NCBI GenBank assembly: GCA_947462335.1
Contig: OX381717.1
Coordinates: forward strand, 16,545,166 to 16,609,165
From: Harmothoe impar
Lineage: Eukaryota > Annelida > Polychaeta > Phyllodocida > Polynoidae
DNA: 64,000 bases
Direction: 5' to 3'
Each line of letters starts with the position of its first letter. Within the stretch, counting starts at the first letter, position 1. This document shows positions 11,463 through 22,405 of this stretch, one piece after another. The translations under genes were made by a program, and so were the position numbers. The notes beneath the pieces were generated by a model. The model had not been told where the DNA came from and ran no database searches. It saw only the letters and a program-made list of their open reading frames with translations.

Positions 11463-12368
11463 GGTTGATCGCTACTCATTGAATATGGACCACTGCGCAG
11501 GTCTCTGCGCATATAACTTATATGTATCAGATCGAGCTAATATTGATAAACTAGAAACATATATATGCTGACTGAGCCATATTAAAAAATTGGACGATTC
11601 TGAGCAAAATTTGGCATTTTATTGGACTTTACATATTTGATGTTTTTATAGCCAATAATATTTGCTATTTTTGATATAAGTTAGAACAGTGGACCTATTA
11701 ATCAATAAATCATTATCTAGATATATATATATATCTCATCAGGTTCTTTGAAATAACCAAGGGTAGGAAATACAGCCATTTTACACCCCGATTTTTGCCT
11801 GTTAACCCATTTTGTAAGGCTCTAAATATGAGATTTAGACCATTTTCGCACTGTTTTTTAACTTCAAAGGCCCAAAACCATAAAAATATGCTCGGGACCA
11901 CCTATCAAAAGTCCTCTAGAATGTTAGCTATTGATCTGATTAAATTTTTGAAAAAATAAAAAATAAAGTTCATGGATTTTTTTCAGTGATATTCAGATAT
12001 TGCTGAAGAATTATGCATTAAATCTGAATAAACGTCATAAAACCATCACGTTTTTTCATACAAAAATACATTTTTGGACCATCATTTTATTTTTCCCATT
12101 AAGGGACATTACCTAGGATTATTCATGTGCAATACAAAAGGTATGTGGGCATTGGTTCACTAGGAAAAAAAATCAGGAGAATTTCCCATTTTTTTGTATT
12201 TTTTTGCAAATATAGAGAAAACTTTTTTTTTTCAAAAATCTGTAATAAAAAAAGTAGCTCGGGACCCCCCCATTTTTTTCACATTTATCATTTCTAAATG
12301 AGATGAGCTACCTTTGGGGAGAAAAACAGGACATTTCATGGATACAAAGTTAAGAGTAGCTATCAACC
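11463..12368. mobile_element. TTAA-flanked terminal-inverted-repeat element, no coding capacity
   Basis: Ends are GGTTGATCGCTACTC and its near-complement GAGTAGCTATCAACC (one mismatch). TTAA stands directly outside at 11459-11462 and 12369-12372. The sister introns at about 10620 and 15120 show the empty site (attgca..ataagagaccg). TTAA duplication is the hallmark of piggyBac-class elements. No transposase frame is seen in the 906 bp, so it would be a non-autonomous copy. Confidence 0.85.
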
Positions 12369-12631
12369 TTAAGAGACCGACGCTGCAACCAATAACCAAA
12401 AGCTGTTGGTATTAAATCAAACGTACTTGTTTTCTTCCGATCAAAATTGCATCATAAGAGACCGACGCTGTAGCGAATAACAGCCATTTTCTGAGCTGTT
12501 ACTGCCCTTGAACCATATTAATGTCTCCCCATTTATGATATACTTTAACACTCTTTGGGACAACTTTTTGCAGGATTTTGAATTTGGTGAATTCAGATAT
12601 AGCCACTTTTTTGATGAAATATTGTTTGCAG

Positions 12632-12748
12632 ATGTAAACGAATGTGAGAATGGCCCATGTGACACAAACGCCAGTTGCGACAATTCAGAAGGGTCCTTTT
12701 CCTGCACATGTAACGAGGGCTACACTGGAAATGGATTCACCTGTCAGG
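12632..12748 (+). CDS. EGF exon 10 of gene 1 (Y type)
   Basis: 117 bp, phase 1-1, acceptor TTTGCAG ending at 12631, donor GTAACT at 12749. Encodes DVNECENGPC, CDTNASC, FSCTCNEGY, TGNGFTC. Confidence 0.9.
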
Positions 12749-12856
12749 GTAACTATAGACTAATGCATCAAGAAGGGGTAATCTTTAGAAAAGGTTGGTC
12801 ATGAAATTCTTTTCATTTCTGAAGTGTGACTGACATACATACATGAAAATCTTGCA

Positions 12857-12860
<4 letters not shown>

Positions 12861-12920
<60 letters not shown>

Positions 12921-12953
12921 CATATATATATATATATATATGCATATATATAC
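12861..12953. repeat. (TA)n microsatellite
   Basis: About 90 bp of almost pure TA dinucleotides with a few interruptions. Confidence 0.95.
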
Positions 12954-13347
12954 ACTAAGATAATCGTCTTGTGAAGCTGCTGATGTCAGAGGTTCACGAG
13001 CATCACCATTACAGAGAATCTAGTGAGGATTCTGCCAAAAGAGAATTAAACACGACCTTGTTATACAAAAGGTCATCCTATCTTAACAAATTAGTCTATA
13101 TAATCCTTGAAGTTTACACAGTTATTCAACAAATTTATTTCGGAAACAATTATCATGCATGAAAGCAATACGAACATGTTGGACCCAACACTTGATACAG
13201 CATCTTAACGATCAGTAAGGTGCAGTAACATGTTGATGATTAACTGTTGACAATCTCGTACATAGTCAGTCTATGAGTGAGAACCATTTTGGCCACATTG
13301 GTGATGATTTGCAATGCTAAGTGAGAGCTGACAGAAAAACAACTAAA

Positions 13348-13763
13348 GGCTGTGTCTCACGACCTTAGGCAAATGTTTTCGTCTCTGACCGGATGCCAGC
13401 TCTGACCGGGTGCCAGCTCTGACAGGGTGCCAGCTCTGACAGGGTGCCAGCTCTCACCGGCCTGAATAAAAACGGGTTATTTAGAGCAGATGATGATAGA
13501 ATTTGGCTGAAAAGGTTAATGGATGTTATAACTCTTTAAACTAGTAATTAGTTGCCCATTTTTACCATCATCTGCCCTAAATAACCTGATTTTATTCAGG
13601 CTGGTCAGAGCTGGCACCCGGTCAGAGCTGGAACCCGGTCAGAGCTGGCACCTGTTCAGAGGTGGCACCCAGTCAGAGCTGGCACCCATTCAGAGCTGGC
13701 ACCTGGTCAGAGCTGGCACCTGGTCAAATACGAAAACATTGGCCCAAGGTCATGAGACAGAGC
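13348..13763. repeat. Foldback element with 17-18-bp subrepeats (family F)
   Basis: Ends GGCTGTGTCTCACGACCTT and its near-complement. The arms hold tandem copies of tgccagctctgaccggg on the left and the complement on the right. The centre contains a second inverted pair (gggttatttagagcagatga and its complement). The terminus shares GTCTCACGACYTT with the elements at 51665, 55213, 58786 and 62158, whose subrepeats are different. Confidence 0.85.
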
Positions 13764-14295
13764 ATTATCACTCAGGACACACATACCAAGGAGCACCACA
13801 AACATGGGAGTTTATCTCACGAATATGCTGGGCACTGTAAAGCTTGAGTCAAATGAACCAACAGTCACCTAGATCCATGTGACTAGGCCTATGTCATATT
13901 ACTATTTAGGTGGCAGAAGGAAAAATCCTGTCATTTTCAGAGTCACCTACCAAAGACATTCACTTAGCATCTTGGTACTAGATTCCAGATATTGAAAACA
14001 TTTGAAGCAGCCAAGACAATCTGCTTCAAAACTAAGACCTATAGTCTGTAAATGTAAATATTTTCGCGCTGGACATATTTTAGAGGACTTTGCAGATTTT
14101 AAAATCTGCGAAAATATGTACAGAGTGAAAATTTATCCAATATAGCTCTAGTACTCCCACCTATCAAAATTTGTGAATTTAAATCCCAGTGAAATTGTAC
14201 TTTTTAGCAAATCCGCGAAAATGTCAAGCTTAGTCTCTCTAGCAATGATGCCAATTTTTATGATGTGATAAAAATTTTAAATTGAATGTTTTCAG

Positions 14296-14412
14296 ATGCA
14301 GGTGATTGCACTTTGAACCCTGCTTTATGTGACGTAAATGCAGCTTGTGACAATGCAATCGGTACCTGCACATGTAACACTGGCTTTGAAGGAAATGGAC
14401 AGTCTTGTGAGG
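14296..14412 (+). CDS. EGF exon 11 of gene 1 (Z type)
   Basis: 117 bp, phase 1-1, acceptor GTTTTCAG ending at 14295, donor GTAGGT at 14413. Encodes AGDCTLNPALC, CDVNAAC, GTCTCNTGF, EGNGQSC. Its third-to-fourth cysteine loop is shorter than in its neighbours, and it does not belong to the X/Y series. Confidence 0.85.
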
Positions 14413-14671
14413 GTAGGTATACTTCCCTATGGTCCTGGCCATTAACAATGCATTATTCAAAATTCTAAAAATGAGGAGAAATCTGATATTAAGCTGAATT
14501 CTACGCTTAGTAGAAAAAGGGCCATATTGAACTCAGTTTTAAAAGAAGTATTATTTTAGCCCTATTCATTGGACAATGCCACATCAATGATGCCTATTTA
14601 ATGATAATGTAAAAAAGTGTGCAATTCCTGGCAGCAATGCAGAGTTTAAATGTTCAAATGACTTTTTGCAG

Positions 14672-14788
14672 ATGTGAATGAATGCTCCAACAACCCCTGT
14701 CCCACAAATGCAGGTTGCGAAAATACACCTGGTACCTTTATATGCACATGTAACCCTGGATTTGAAGAAGATGGGGATGCTTGTATAG
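14672..14788 (+). CDS. EGF exon 12 of gene 1 (X type)
   Basis: 117 bp, phase 1-1, acceptor TTTTTGCAG ending at 14671, donor GTAACT at 14789. Protein identical in pattern to the exon at 10195 (SNNPCPTNAGC, EEDGDAC). Confidence 0.9.
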
Positions 14789-15308
14789 GTAACTTTTAAC
14801 CTTATATCATGATCATCTATCCTTGCTGATGACAATGCAGTTTTCCCAAATTTGATTTGAAAAAAATTTAGATCGAAAGTTTGATGGGTGAATTCATTCT
14901 CAAAAAGATTTTTTACATACTTTTTTAAAGATAACACTTTCAGGCAAGTATATCCAATGATGGGACTCAAAATTAATTTGTTTTAACTGAGTCAGAATGT
15001 AAACAAATACATACTTCCTTTCCCATCAATTCCATTTTCTCTCATTCCGCATCGTTGTTTTCAATACAAAAATTCTTTTTTTGGTATGGAATCAGGTACA
15101 ATTGTAGTCTCCCCATTAAAATTGCACCATAAGAGACCGAAGCTGTAGCGAATAACAGCCACTTTCTGAGCTGTTACTGCCCTTGGAAACAATTTTAATG
15201 TCTCTCCATTAATGAAATACTTTTACACTATTTGGGTCAATTTTTTGCAGGATTTAGAATTTGGTGAATTCAAATATAGCCACTTTTATGATGAAATATT
15301 GTTTGCAG

Positions 15309-15425
15309 ATGTAAACGAATGTGACAATGGCCCATGTGACACAAACGCCGGTTGCAACAATTCAGAAGGGTCCTTTTCCTGCACATGTAACGAGGGCTAC
15401 ACTGGAAATGGATTCACCTGTCAGG
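15309..15425 (+). CDS. EGF exon 13 of gene 1 (Y type)
   Basis: 117 bp, phase 1-1, acceptor TTTGCAG ending at 15308, donor GTAACT at 15426. Encodes DVNECDNGPC, CDTNAGCNN, FSCTCNEGY, TGNGFTC. Last intact EGF before the membrane-proximal exons. Confidence 0.9.
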
Positions 15426-15527
15426 GTAACTATAGACTATGATGCCTATTTAATGATAATTTTTGTAAGAAATAGTTCAACTCCTGGCAGCAATGCAGAG
15501 TTTAAATGTTCAAATGACTTTTTGCAG

Positions 15528-15600
15528 ATGTGAATGAATGCTCCAACAACCCCTGTGTCCCAAATGCAAAATTTCACCCTGGAATAAAAAACTATTTTGG
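15528..15600 (+). pseudogene. Truncated EGF exon (fourth X copy)
   Basis: Acceptor TTTTTGCAG is intact and the start reads DVNECSNNPC. A small change (gtgtcccaaatgc instead of gtcccacaaatgc) and a junction after NA then replace the rest of the module. It runs through intron-like sequence without a donor. Its use would introduce a stop within about 30 codons, so it is probably skipped. Confidence 0.75.
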
Positions 15601-16043
15601 TCATGATTTGGGATAGATAAATGCATCAATAAAGGCTGACTTTTCAGAAATGTTATTGATGAAGTTTTGAACATTTCTGAAGTGTGACGAACAGATGCAC
15701 AAACAAACCTCAGAACGTTGCCATCTACCATGCATTATTTAAAAGATAATTGTCAGGTGAATATCCTGATATCAGTTGTTTGCAATTAAAGCTATTACAG
15801 ACAATATTATAAGGATTCTGCGAAATCCATTGTAAACTTTATTTTGAAAAAAGTCAACCTTCTTTGATGCATGGGTCTATTTAGTTTAGGCCAAAGACAA
15901 GTCTGATGCGAGAAAGCATGGCACAAGAATTTAAAAGCATCCTCATGATGAATGTCCAAAGCTATCAGGTTTACAAATAAACTTACAGCTTTGACAAAAA
16001 AAGACTTGATATTGACGCATGTTTACCTTCACATACCTTTCAG

Positions 16044-16147
16044 AGGAAGGCTTCACTACAACAACATTTGAGGTGTGGGTTTTCGTTGTCTTCCGCTTTA
16101 GGTCTCCTCGGTCTCTGCAGTATTTTAACGCCTATATCGATCGGCTG
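16044..16147 (+). CDS. Membrane-proximal exon a of gene 1
   Basis: 104 bp, phase 1 to 0, acceptor CCTTTCAG ending at 16043, donor GTAAGT at 16148. Encodes an EEGFTTTTFEVWVFVVFRF segment followed by SPRSLQYFNAYIDRL. It corresponds in position and phase to 46416-46483 of gene 2. The three exons a-c together resemble an SEA-like membrane-proximal fold in position, but I cannot show the fold from sequence. Confidence 0.7.
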
Positions 16148-16324
16148 GTAAGTTTGGATCTCGATAAAATATTCAATCACTCATTAATCTAATGACTTTT
16201 TTTTTGGCATATTTGAACATAATTTTCACTGTAAATGGCATCAGTCATTTAATTGATGTAAATTCGTAAATGTTGTGTTAAATATTTTCCTGTACTTTTT
16301 ATATGAAGCAAAATCAGTTATTCA

Positions 16325-16560
16325 TATATACCGTAAATTCCGGTGTATAACCTGGGAGTTATACGCAAACCAAACCTCCAGTGCAGGTTATAAAAGTGTA
16401 GGTGTGGGTAATACAAAGGTTTTTGTAAGTATAGTATAATACCAAAACGGCAATTTTCAGACCCTAGGTGTGGGTTATAAGATTTTCCCTGGGTTCAGGT
16501 TGTACGGAATAGCAGGTTAAAAGCAGGTTAAAAGCAGGAATTTAAGGTATTATCTAAACT
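16325..16560. repeat. Interspersed repeat (gtgtgggttata type)
   Basis: Words such as taggtgtgggttataa and caggttgtacggaatagcagg recur in related form at 17595-17900 and 31190-31300 (cgtataagcc, gatctgatta). Intronic; no ORF of note. Confidence 0.5.
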
Positions 16561-16608
16561 TCTCAATTAGTAGATTTCTTTTATATGTGAGCTTACTTTC
16601 TGTTTCAG

Positions 16609-16664
16609 TTGTTTTACATTCAAAGGCTATTTATCCGTGTGTGTAACGATCTCTGCTCTTCTAA
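16609..16664 (+). CDS. Membrane-proximal exon b of gene 1
   Basis: 56 bp, phase 0 to 2, acceptor TTTCAG ending at 16608, donor GTAAGT at 16665. Encodes LFYIQRLFIRVCNDLCSS. Two cysteines (VCNDLC) correspond to the cysteine-bearing DDFCSD region of gene 2 (45242-45306), which has the same phases. Confidence 0.7.
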
Positions 16665-17380
16665 GTAAGTCTGATTAGATAGTCATTTTTATATCATTCC
16701 CTGTAAGGTTTTCTATTAAATTAAATTTAAATTAAATTATTTGATTTGCTGGACCACCACATTCTACCAATTGATACAGATATCAAAGTCAGCATATAAG
16801 ATGCTGATAACTATTCCATCATCGTAATTCAAATCAATTGTTTATGTTGTCACACCTTATTTCTCTTTCTTATACATGTACATTATACCATCTGTTCTGG
16901 TATATCCATGTACATTTAAGGCCGACCCTAATATTCTTTAAGCGTCCATTTACATATTTTTTGAAGCAATTCATGACATTTTAGAGCGTTTAGTACTAGC
17001 TATTTTAAGGATATTGGGAAATCGACCTACCAACCTTGTTTATTTTGGGAAATTATAAATAAACCTGCTTTACAAGCCGACCCACCCGCCCGAACTGCCA
17101 ACGACCCCCATTTTTAGGCAATACCATGACCTACATTTGCCTATATTGAAAACATAGGTTGGTTAATGAGAGAGGTTTTATGGTACATGGTAGTTATTTT
17201 TGCTGCTGGTGCCCTAAATACTGTAAGTTTCATGGAATATATATTTGTAGTATTTATTGAACCTGATGGATTATCTTCATAGCTACAAATGATGGAAAGA
17301 TTTTGTATGTTTGCCTCACTCGTTTATCTGGTAACGATGAGATGAATTACAACAAAATATGGCTTTGTTTCTGTTTTCAG

Positions 17381-17511
17381 TAGCTGTGGCAGTGGGAATG
17401 TGAATTTGTTTGCCATTAGAAGTGTCCTGTTCATCAACCGTTTTAGAGCAATCTACGTGTTGAGGCTTAGAGTTACAGTAACTTGTCCAGCAGCTGCTAA
17501 TGCTTTACCCG
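17381..17511 (+). CDS. Membrane-proximal exon c of gene 1
   Basis: 131 bp, phase 2 to 1, acceptor TGTTTTCAG ending at 17380, donor GTGAGT at 17512. Encodes SCGSGNVNLFAIRSVLF, then YVLRLRVTVTCPAAANALP. The closing VTVTC.A.A matches the end of the gene 2 counterpart (VIATCQAN, 44891-44997), with the same phases. Confidence 0.75.
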
Positions 17512-17534
17512 GTGAGTACCAACTTTCCTCCCAT

Positions 17535-17905
17535 CATTAAAGCTTGACCGTCATGATTGAAGTGAGGCCAAAAGCACTTTGGGATATAGTTCAGTTTTCA
17601 TTCACAAGTGCCGATTCTATAAGCCGCACCAGGGATCTGATTATGGTGACTTTTTATACTGCACCATGGTAGCAAAAACTTGCGTATAAGCCTCACCCTG
17701 ACCCTTGGCCAATCCTATAAGCCGCATCCCCGATCTGATTTGCATACTATCCGCAGCTATATACACAAGGTTCTACGGTACTGTAAAACCTCACTTACTA
17801 GCTGTGGCTGGAATGTAAGACAGATTGCCAGTGTGGGTTATAGGATCAGGGTGCAGCTTATACGCAAGTTGTTACAGTATACTCCAGTACTGAACTTGCA
17901 ATAAT
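17535..17905. repeat. Composite interspersed repeats in intron
   Basis: 17538-17612 returns reverse-complemented at about 23840-23920 (tgaccgtcatg, gatatagttcagtttt). From 17595 a repeat with ataagccgcaccagggatct and gatctgatt forms a loose inverted pair with 17825-17880. Confidence 0.6.
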
Positions 17906-18335
17906 CGCGCCCCCTGTGAGGGTTGTAGGATATTCCCAAAGTCTAGGTTTAGCTAAAACACGAGTAAATCTTATATGCCAGATCTCACAGTAATCTAAAT
18001 ATTTAGGATAACAGGATTAAGATAGTATGAGTAACCAGTGAAATGTTTTATGTCGTGTGTAGATTGTAAAACTGGTGCAATCAGATAAAACTGTCACTCC
18101 ATTATTGTTGGCATTTAAGCGAGCACTGGACTGCTTAAAGATACACTTTAAGCATCTTTAATATCAGTAAATGCCACTTAAAGCTGCTTAAATGTCATTA
18201 TGACTTTTCCAAGACATTTACAAAGAATTTACTTAAAGCTGCTTAAATGCTGACTTTAAGCAATAAATGGTTTTGCTTAAATGCCAATGTTCATGCAGTG
18301 TGTGCCCTGCTCTGATTACATTGTTCTGTCCTCAG

Positions 18336-18599
18336 CATCAGATGTTCCCGCGGGGATCGAAGCGCCAGCGAACTCTGCTGCAAAACCTGCAGCAGCACCA
18401 GGGGAGGAGATCTCTATACCGGCTGAGGTTATACAAAACCAGCTCCTGGCTAACTTTGACAACATTACTGCATCCATTGCTGACTGCTGTGCTGAAGGAG
18501 TGATCGAAGCTTGCTGCAACACGTCAGTTTCAGATGACATAACCACTGGCTCCTCAAATAGTACTGTAGAGATCCCAATGAGCTTGATCAATGAAACAA

Positions 18600-18639
<40 letters not shown>

Positions 18640-18789
18640 CATACCCATTGTGATGACTAGGACAGTGCCTGGGCCAACACCTACCCGGCGTAGCCACATA
18701 GCGGCAATCTGGGGAGGCCTATCAGTAGCAGTGTTGTTTGTTATTATACTAGTCGTCTTTGTGGCTCTCGCATTTGGGAGAAACAGGCA
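18336..18789 (+). CDS. Stalk and transmembrane exon of gene 1
   Basis: 454 bp, phase 1 to 2, acceptor GTCCTCAG ending at 18335, donor GTAAGT at 18790. Encodes an Ala/Pro-rich start, a conserved cysteine-pair region (ADCCAEGVIEACCN), then a Thr-rich stalk (NETTTTTTSTTSTTTST, likely O-glycosylated), then one transmembrane helix (WGGLSVAVLFVIILVVFVA) followed by a basic stop-transfer GRNR. Gene 2 has the same order at 43906-44209 but lacks the Thr tract. N-glycosylation sites NIT, NTS, NST and NET are present. This exon fixes the protein as type I with a cytoplasmic C terminus. Confidence 0.9.
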
Positions 18790-19030
18790 GTAAGTACAGT
18801 TTCTTATTTTTTATGGAATATGGCAGCCATATTGACTCAACCAAAGAACGTCAACATATATATATATACAACAAATATGGTATACAATATTTTCATTAAA
18901 TCATCCCTCAGTGCAAAAGGGTACTTGTAGGCCACACTAATACAACCCCTTTGTAATAAGGTGAAGAAACATGATGCAATACATGGTTCATACATGTAAA
19001 TATCTTTGCTTCTTCCAGCATATAATGTGG

Positions 19031-19034
<4 letters not shown>

Positions 19035-19071
<37 letters not shown>

Positions 19072-19111
19072 TTATATATATATATATATAATTATATATA
19101 TATATATATAG
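19035..19111. repeat. (TA)n microsatellite
   Basis: Near-pure TA dinucleotide run inside the intron between the transmembrane and tail exons. Confidence 0.9.
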
Positions 19112-19256
19112 AGGCCCTAATCGGGAAAAGTAAGTACTGTGCTGTGCGTCAAAGTTAGTGTTAGAGTTAAGGAAATTATTTACTATTCATTTTGGTTGTC
19201 AGGTTATGGGAGATTTATTTCACAATTCAAATGTCATGCATGCTCCAATGTTTCAG

Positions 19257-19473
19257 ACGACCAGGATTAAGGTCGATATTCAGACGTAAGGATATTGTGG
19301 TACCCCCACCGAGACAACTACAACCAGTCTATATGGCGGCACCACCCCTCGTCCAGGCACCCATCAACAACCCGATGGTTCTACGCCGATCTAACAACAT
19401 GTTTCAACCTCGTCTCCAAAAAAGGGGCAATCCCATGAGCCCATACTACACATGGGACAGCATTGAACCTTGA
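19257..19473 (+). CDS. Cytoplasmic tail exon of gene 1, with stop codon
   Basis: Acceptor ATGTTTCAG ending at 19256; the single first base completes the split codon (phase 2). Encodes RPGLRSIFRRKDIVVPPP, then a Pro/Gln/Met-rich tail ending YYTWDSIEP with TGA at 19471-19473. The RPG start is shared with the gene 2 tail exon at 43370-43493 (RPGKYPPR). PPP and YxxW-like motifs could bind adaptors; that is a guess. Confidence 0.85.
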
Positions 19474-19933
19474 TTATGAAGATGTACAAATCTGCCTGTA
19501 CTGAATATTTGTACTTCATCTCCAAGTCTAGATACGTATATTATGAAGTTGTGTATTTTTTTTGATTTTTTCCTTATGTTGGTGTGATGCTTTGAAGATA
19601 ATTTTAGAGTCCAAAGAAAGGTCATAGTACCATACTATCCTAGGTTATTGAAACAAAATTGTATAAGGTAAGCAAAAGGTTTGTCTCAGAATATCTAACC
19701 CTAACTAGCTAAACAGAGCTTACCCTAGAAACATTTATCCAATTTCCAAAAAAGATAGGTTGTTTTAGGCCCTGTTGGCTCTTTTTAGGTCAATGGTCCT
19801 TCACTAGAGGCTATGTTTATGTTCCGTGATTCTTCAGAAACCTTTTCAGACCATATAACCTGAAACATATAATTTGTTGGCCTCATTCATAATTTATACA
19901 AATATATATAGGAGTCTACATTGTCACAGAGTC

Positions 19934-19939
19934 AATAAA
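19934..19939 (+). promoter_or_regulatory. Possible polyadenylation signal of gene 1
   Basis: AATAAA 461 bases after the stop codon, in AT-rich 3' sequence. In such AT-rich DNA the hexamer is expected by chance fairly often. Confidence 0.3.
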
Positions 19940-20258
19940 ATTAAATGGGCAAAAAATAATGATAGTGCCTTATGAAAATTCTTTGATGTAACTTTCTCAG
20001 AAGAAAATACTTTCACCACAGCCATTTAAGAAGGGCGAGGCCCACTTAAATTTAAAGCAGTAAGGCACTGCGAAGATAATTTACCAGTTGCCTACTAACC
20101 TTTCGCCCAAGTATGACAACTTCCTTTCAATGCCATGATCTGATTAGATAATTGATTATCTTTTATCGGAGACCTCTTGCCCCCTCTTTTAAATGATAAC
20201 TTTTCACTTTTTCTACTACAGAGATCTCTATAAAAGGAAAAGAAAATTTGAATTGTGA

Positions 20259-20637
20259 TCAAAGTGACATGGTCCGATGATTAGGGCTCAAAAATCAATT
20301 TAGTTAAAAATTAACCAGAATGTTCCTTATGGTCATACTTCATGTGCTACCTACTTTCTATAATATCATTCCCTAGGGTTCAGCTTAGAATTTGAGTAAT
20401 CATTAGATTATGGCTCAATTTACTAATTTTGGAGTGCACACTATAGTTTCTCCAGCGAAAATACACTGTATAATGCTATACATAGGCTACATCTGAACAT
20501 CGAATTGGGCTCTTATTGTCGATAGATGGCATCGTATAGTGCCCTATCCTCCAAATATGATATTGTACTAACGTTTGAAAAACATATAAGAGGGACTTAA
20601 AATATGGAAAAAATCGGACTATGTCACTTTGAGGAAC
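20259..20637. repeat. MITE with 20-bp terminal inverted repeats (family M)
   Basis: Left end tcaaagtgacatggtccgat, right end atcggactatgtcactttga. The body (ttcatgtgctacctactttc, ggctcaatttactaatttt) returns reverse-complemented at 47147-47475 in gene 2. Confidence 0.85.
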
Positions 20638-21475
20638 ACACTTTTTACTCATTGAGTGTGTTGCCTTTCACAATGATACACTATAACAACAGTCTATTGG
20701 GTCCAGCAAATGTAGTCTTTCTGTCGGAACAGTAGGATTTTAGATGGCTATAGCCGGTGTCTGGCAGGATTCGTATAGACTGTAACAAGCTTGAGATTGA
20801 ATATGTATAATCTAGAGGAATGCTTCACCTACCAATCTACTCATTACATCTAACCTAGGTCCCTTTATTCATGTAGGAAAGCCAAAAACATTAGATGATT
20901 TAGTTATATATATGTTTTTTTTTGTTAAATGATACAAACAGATTAAAATATATTGAAATACATGTATATGTGATTGTTAACTTTATTGACTTGCTTTTCC
21001 AATAAACTTGGCAGCCCCTGCGTTTAGACGATCCAATCAAATTTGCTTGGGATGCCTTGCGTATGGACAATGCAAGCACACACTCACACAATTTTGCTGG
21101 AACTGGGCACCTAAATGGTTAATTATACTACATCCACATATTTCCCAGTGATGGGCCACATCAACAATTCATAGAAATGTACGAGGTTCCCTCCTGGGAG
21201 CCATTTCACCGCATCCAGTATAAAATAGCAACATACGGCCCCAAAATACGGCCCTTATACGGACATTTTTTTAAATAATGTTTTTTCCATTTCTGGACCA
21301 TTGCCGTGTTGTGTCCGTATGTTTGAGGCTATTTTATTTTATTTCCATATGTGAATACGGCAGTCACCTGTCCCAATTGTAAAATTGTACAAAAACCAGT
21401 CTACATTCCGGAGAACCCCTAGGAAATTCCCTCTGTGACGTCATAATGTGTTGCAACATACGGAGGTAGGCTGGG
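20638..21475. other. Intergenic, no gene seen
   Basis: AT-rich intergenic sequence. From about 21180 words such as acatacggcccc and cgtatttgaatacgg begin, which belong to the flanks of the inverted minisatellite below. Confidence 0.5.
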
Positions 21476-21479
21476 GAAG

Positions 21480-22405
21480 GTATAGATAGGGTCCGTTTGT
21501 TGGGGAACAGACAGGGGAGGTCAGGGAAGGGACAGGAGAGGTCGTGGGAGGGACAGGAGAGGTCGGGGAGGGACATGAGAGGTCGGGGATGGGACAGGAA
21601 AAGTTGGAGAAGGGACAGGAGAGGTCGGGGATGGGACAGGAAAAGTTGGGGAAGGGACAGGAGAGGTCGGGGGAGGGACTGGGGAAGTCGGGTATGGACA
21701 GGGGAGGTGAGGGGTAAGGACAGGTGACCATAGGATGGAAAGAGGACGGACAGGTACATGTCCTCTACACACACATACCAACATGGCTCCACACAGGGGA
21801 GAAACCTCTCTTGTGTTACCTACCTTACAGTGCATATATATATATGTAAAAAAAAATGGCCCTATAATTATTTTAACGAATAGATAAGTAAAGTCCAAGT
21901 AGTTCCTTAATAATAAAAATAAATAAAAAATAAAATATTGAGTTTCATAGAAATTATACCACAAAAATGTCTTTTCTTCTGTAACTCGGTAAATAATGGC
22001 CTTACGGAGCTAAAACTCTGCCTATAGGTTATCGGTTTTATGGCTGAACTTTGTCTTCTACTACATTCCCAGTGTCTTTCCCGACCTTCCCTGTCCCAGA
22101 TCCGACCTCCCCTGTCTCTTCCCCAACATTCCCAGTGCCCTCCCCCTTGCCCTGTCCCCTACCTGACCTCCCCTGTCTCTTCTACTACATTCCCAGTGTC
22201 TTCCCCGACCTTCCCTGTCCCAAGTCCAACCTCCCACGTCTCTTCGCCAACATTCCCAGTGCCCTCCCCACCTTCCCTGTCCCTCCCCTGACCTCTCCTG
22301 TCCCTTCTCCAACTTTTCCTGTCCCATCCCCGACCTCTCCTGTCCCTTCTCCACCTTTTCCTGTCCCATCCCCGACTTCTCCTGTCCCTTCCCCGACCTA
22401 TCCTA
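21480..22405. repeat. Inverted minisatellite pair (foldback)
   Basis: 21480-21725 is a tandem of about 20-bp purine-rich units (gggacaggagaggtcgggga). 22055-22405 is the complementary tandem (tcccctgacctctcctgtcc). About 330 bp of AT-rich sequence lies between. The open frames over both arms (Arg/Gly or Pro/Ser-rich) are shadows. Words acatacggcccc outside both arms suggest one foldback element of about 1.3 kb. Confidence 0.8.

Larger units (their letters stand above)
1..19473 (+). other. Gene span: EGF-repeat single-pass membrane protein, 3' part (gene 1)
   Basis: Seen: 13 intact EGF-module exons, all starting and ending in phase 1, then five downstream exons with phases 1-0, 0-2, 2-1, 1-2 and 2-stop, so the whole chain can be joined in frame. 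Domain order: EGF repeats, a Cys-containing membrane-proximal region, a Thr-rich stalk, one transmembrane helix and a Pro/Arg-rich cytoplasmic tail with the stop at 19471-19473. The window opens inside the gene, so the signal peptide and N-terminal part are missing. Known: repeated calcium-binding EGF modules form rod-like ectodomains in adhesion and receptor proteins. Inferred: a type I cell-surface protein. No family name is given because the membrane-proximal region is not one I recognise with confidence. Confidence 0.8.

Noticed and set aside
16044..17511. Firm SEA-domain call for the membrane-proximal exons
   Set aside because: Position and size fit, but the autoproteolytic G-S[VI]VV-type site and strand pattern are not visible by eye in either paralogue.
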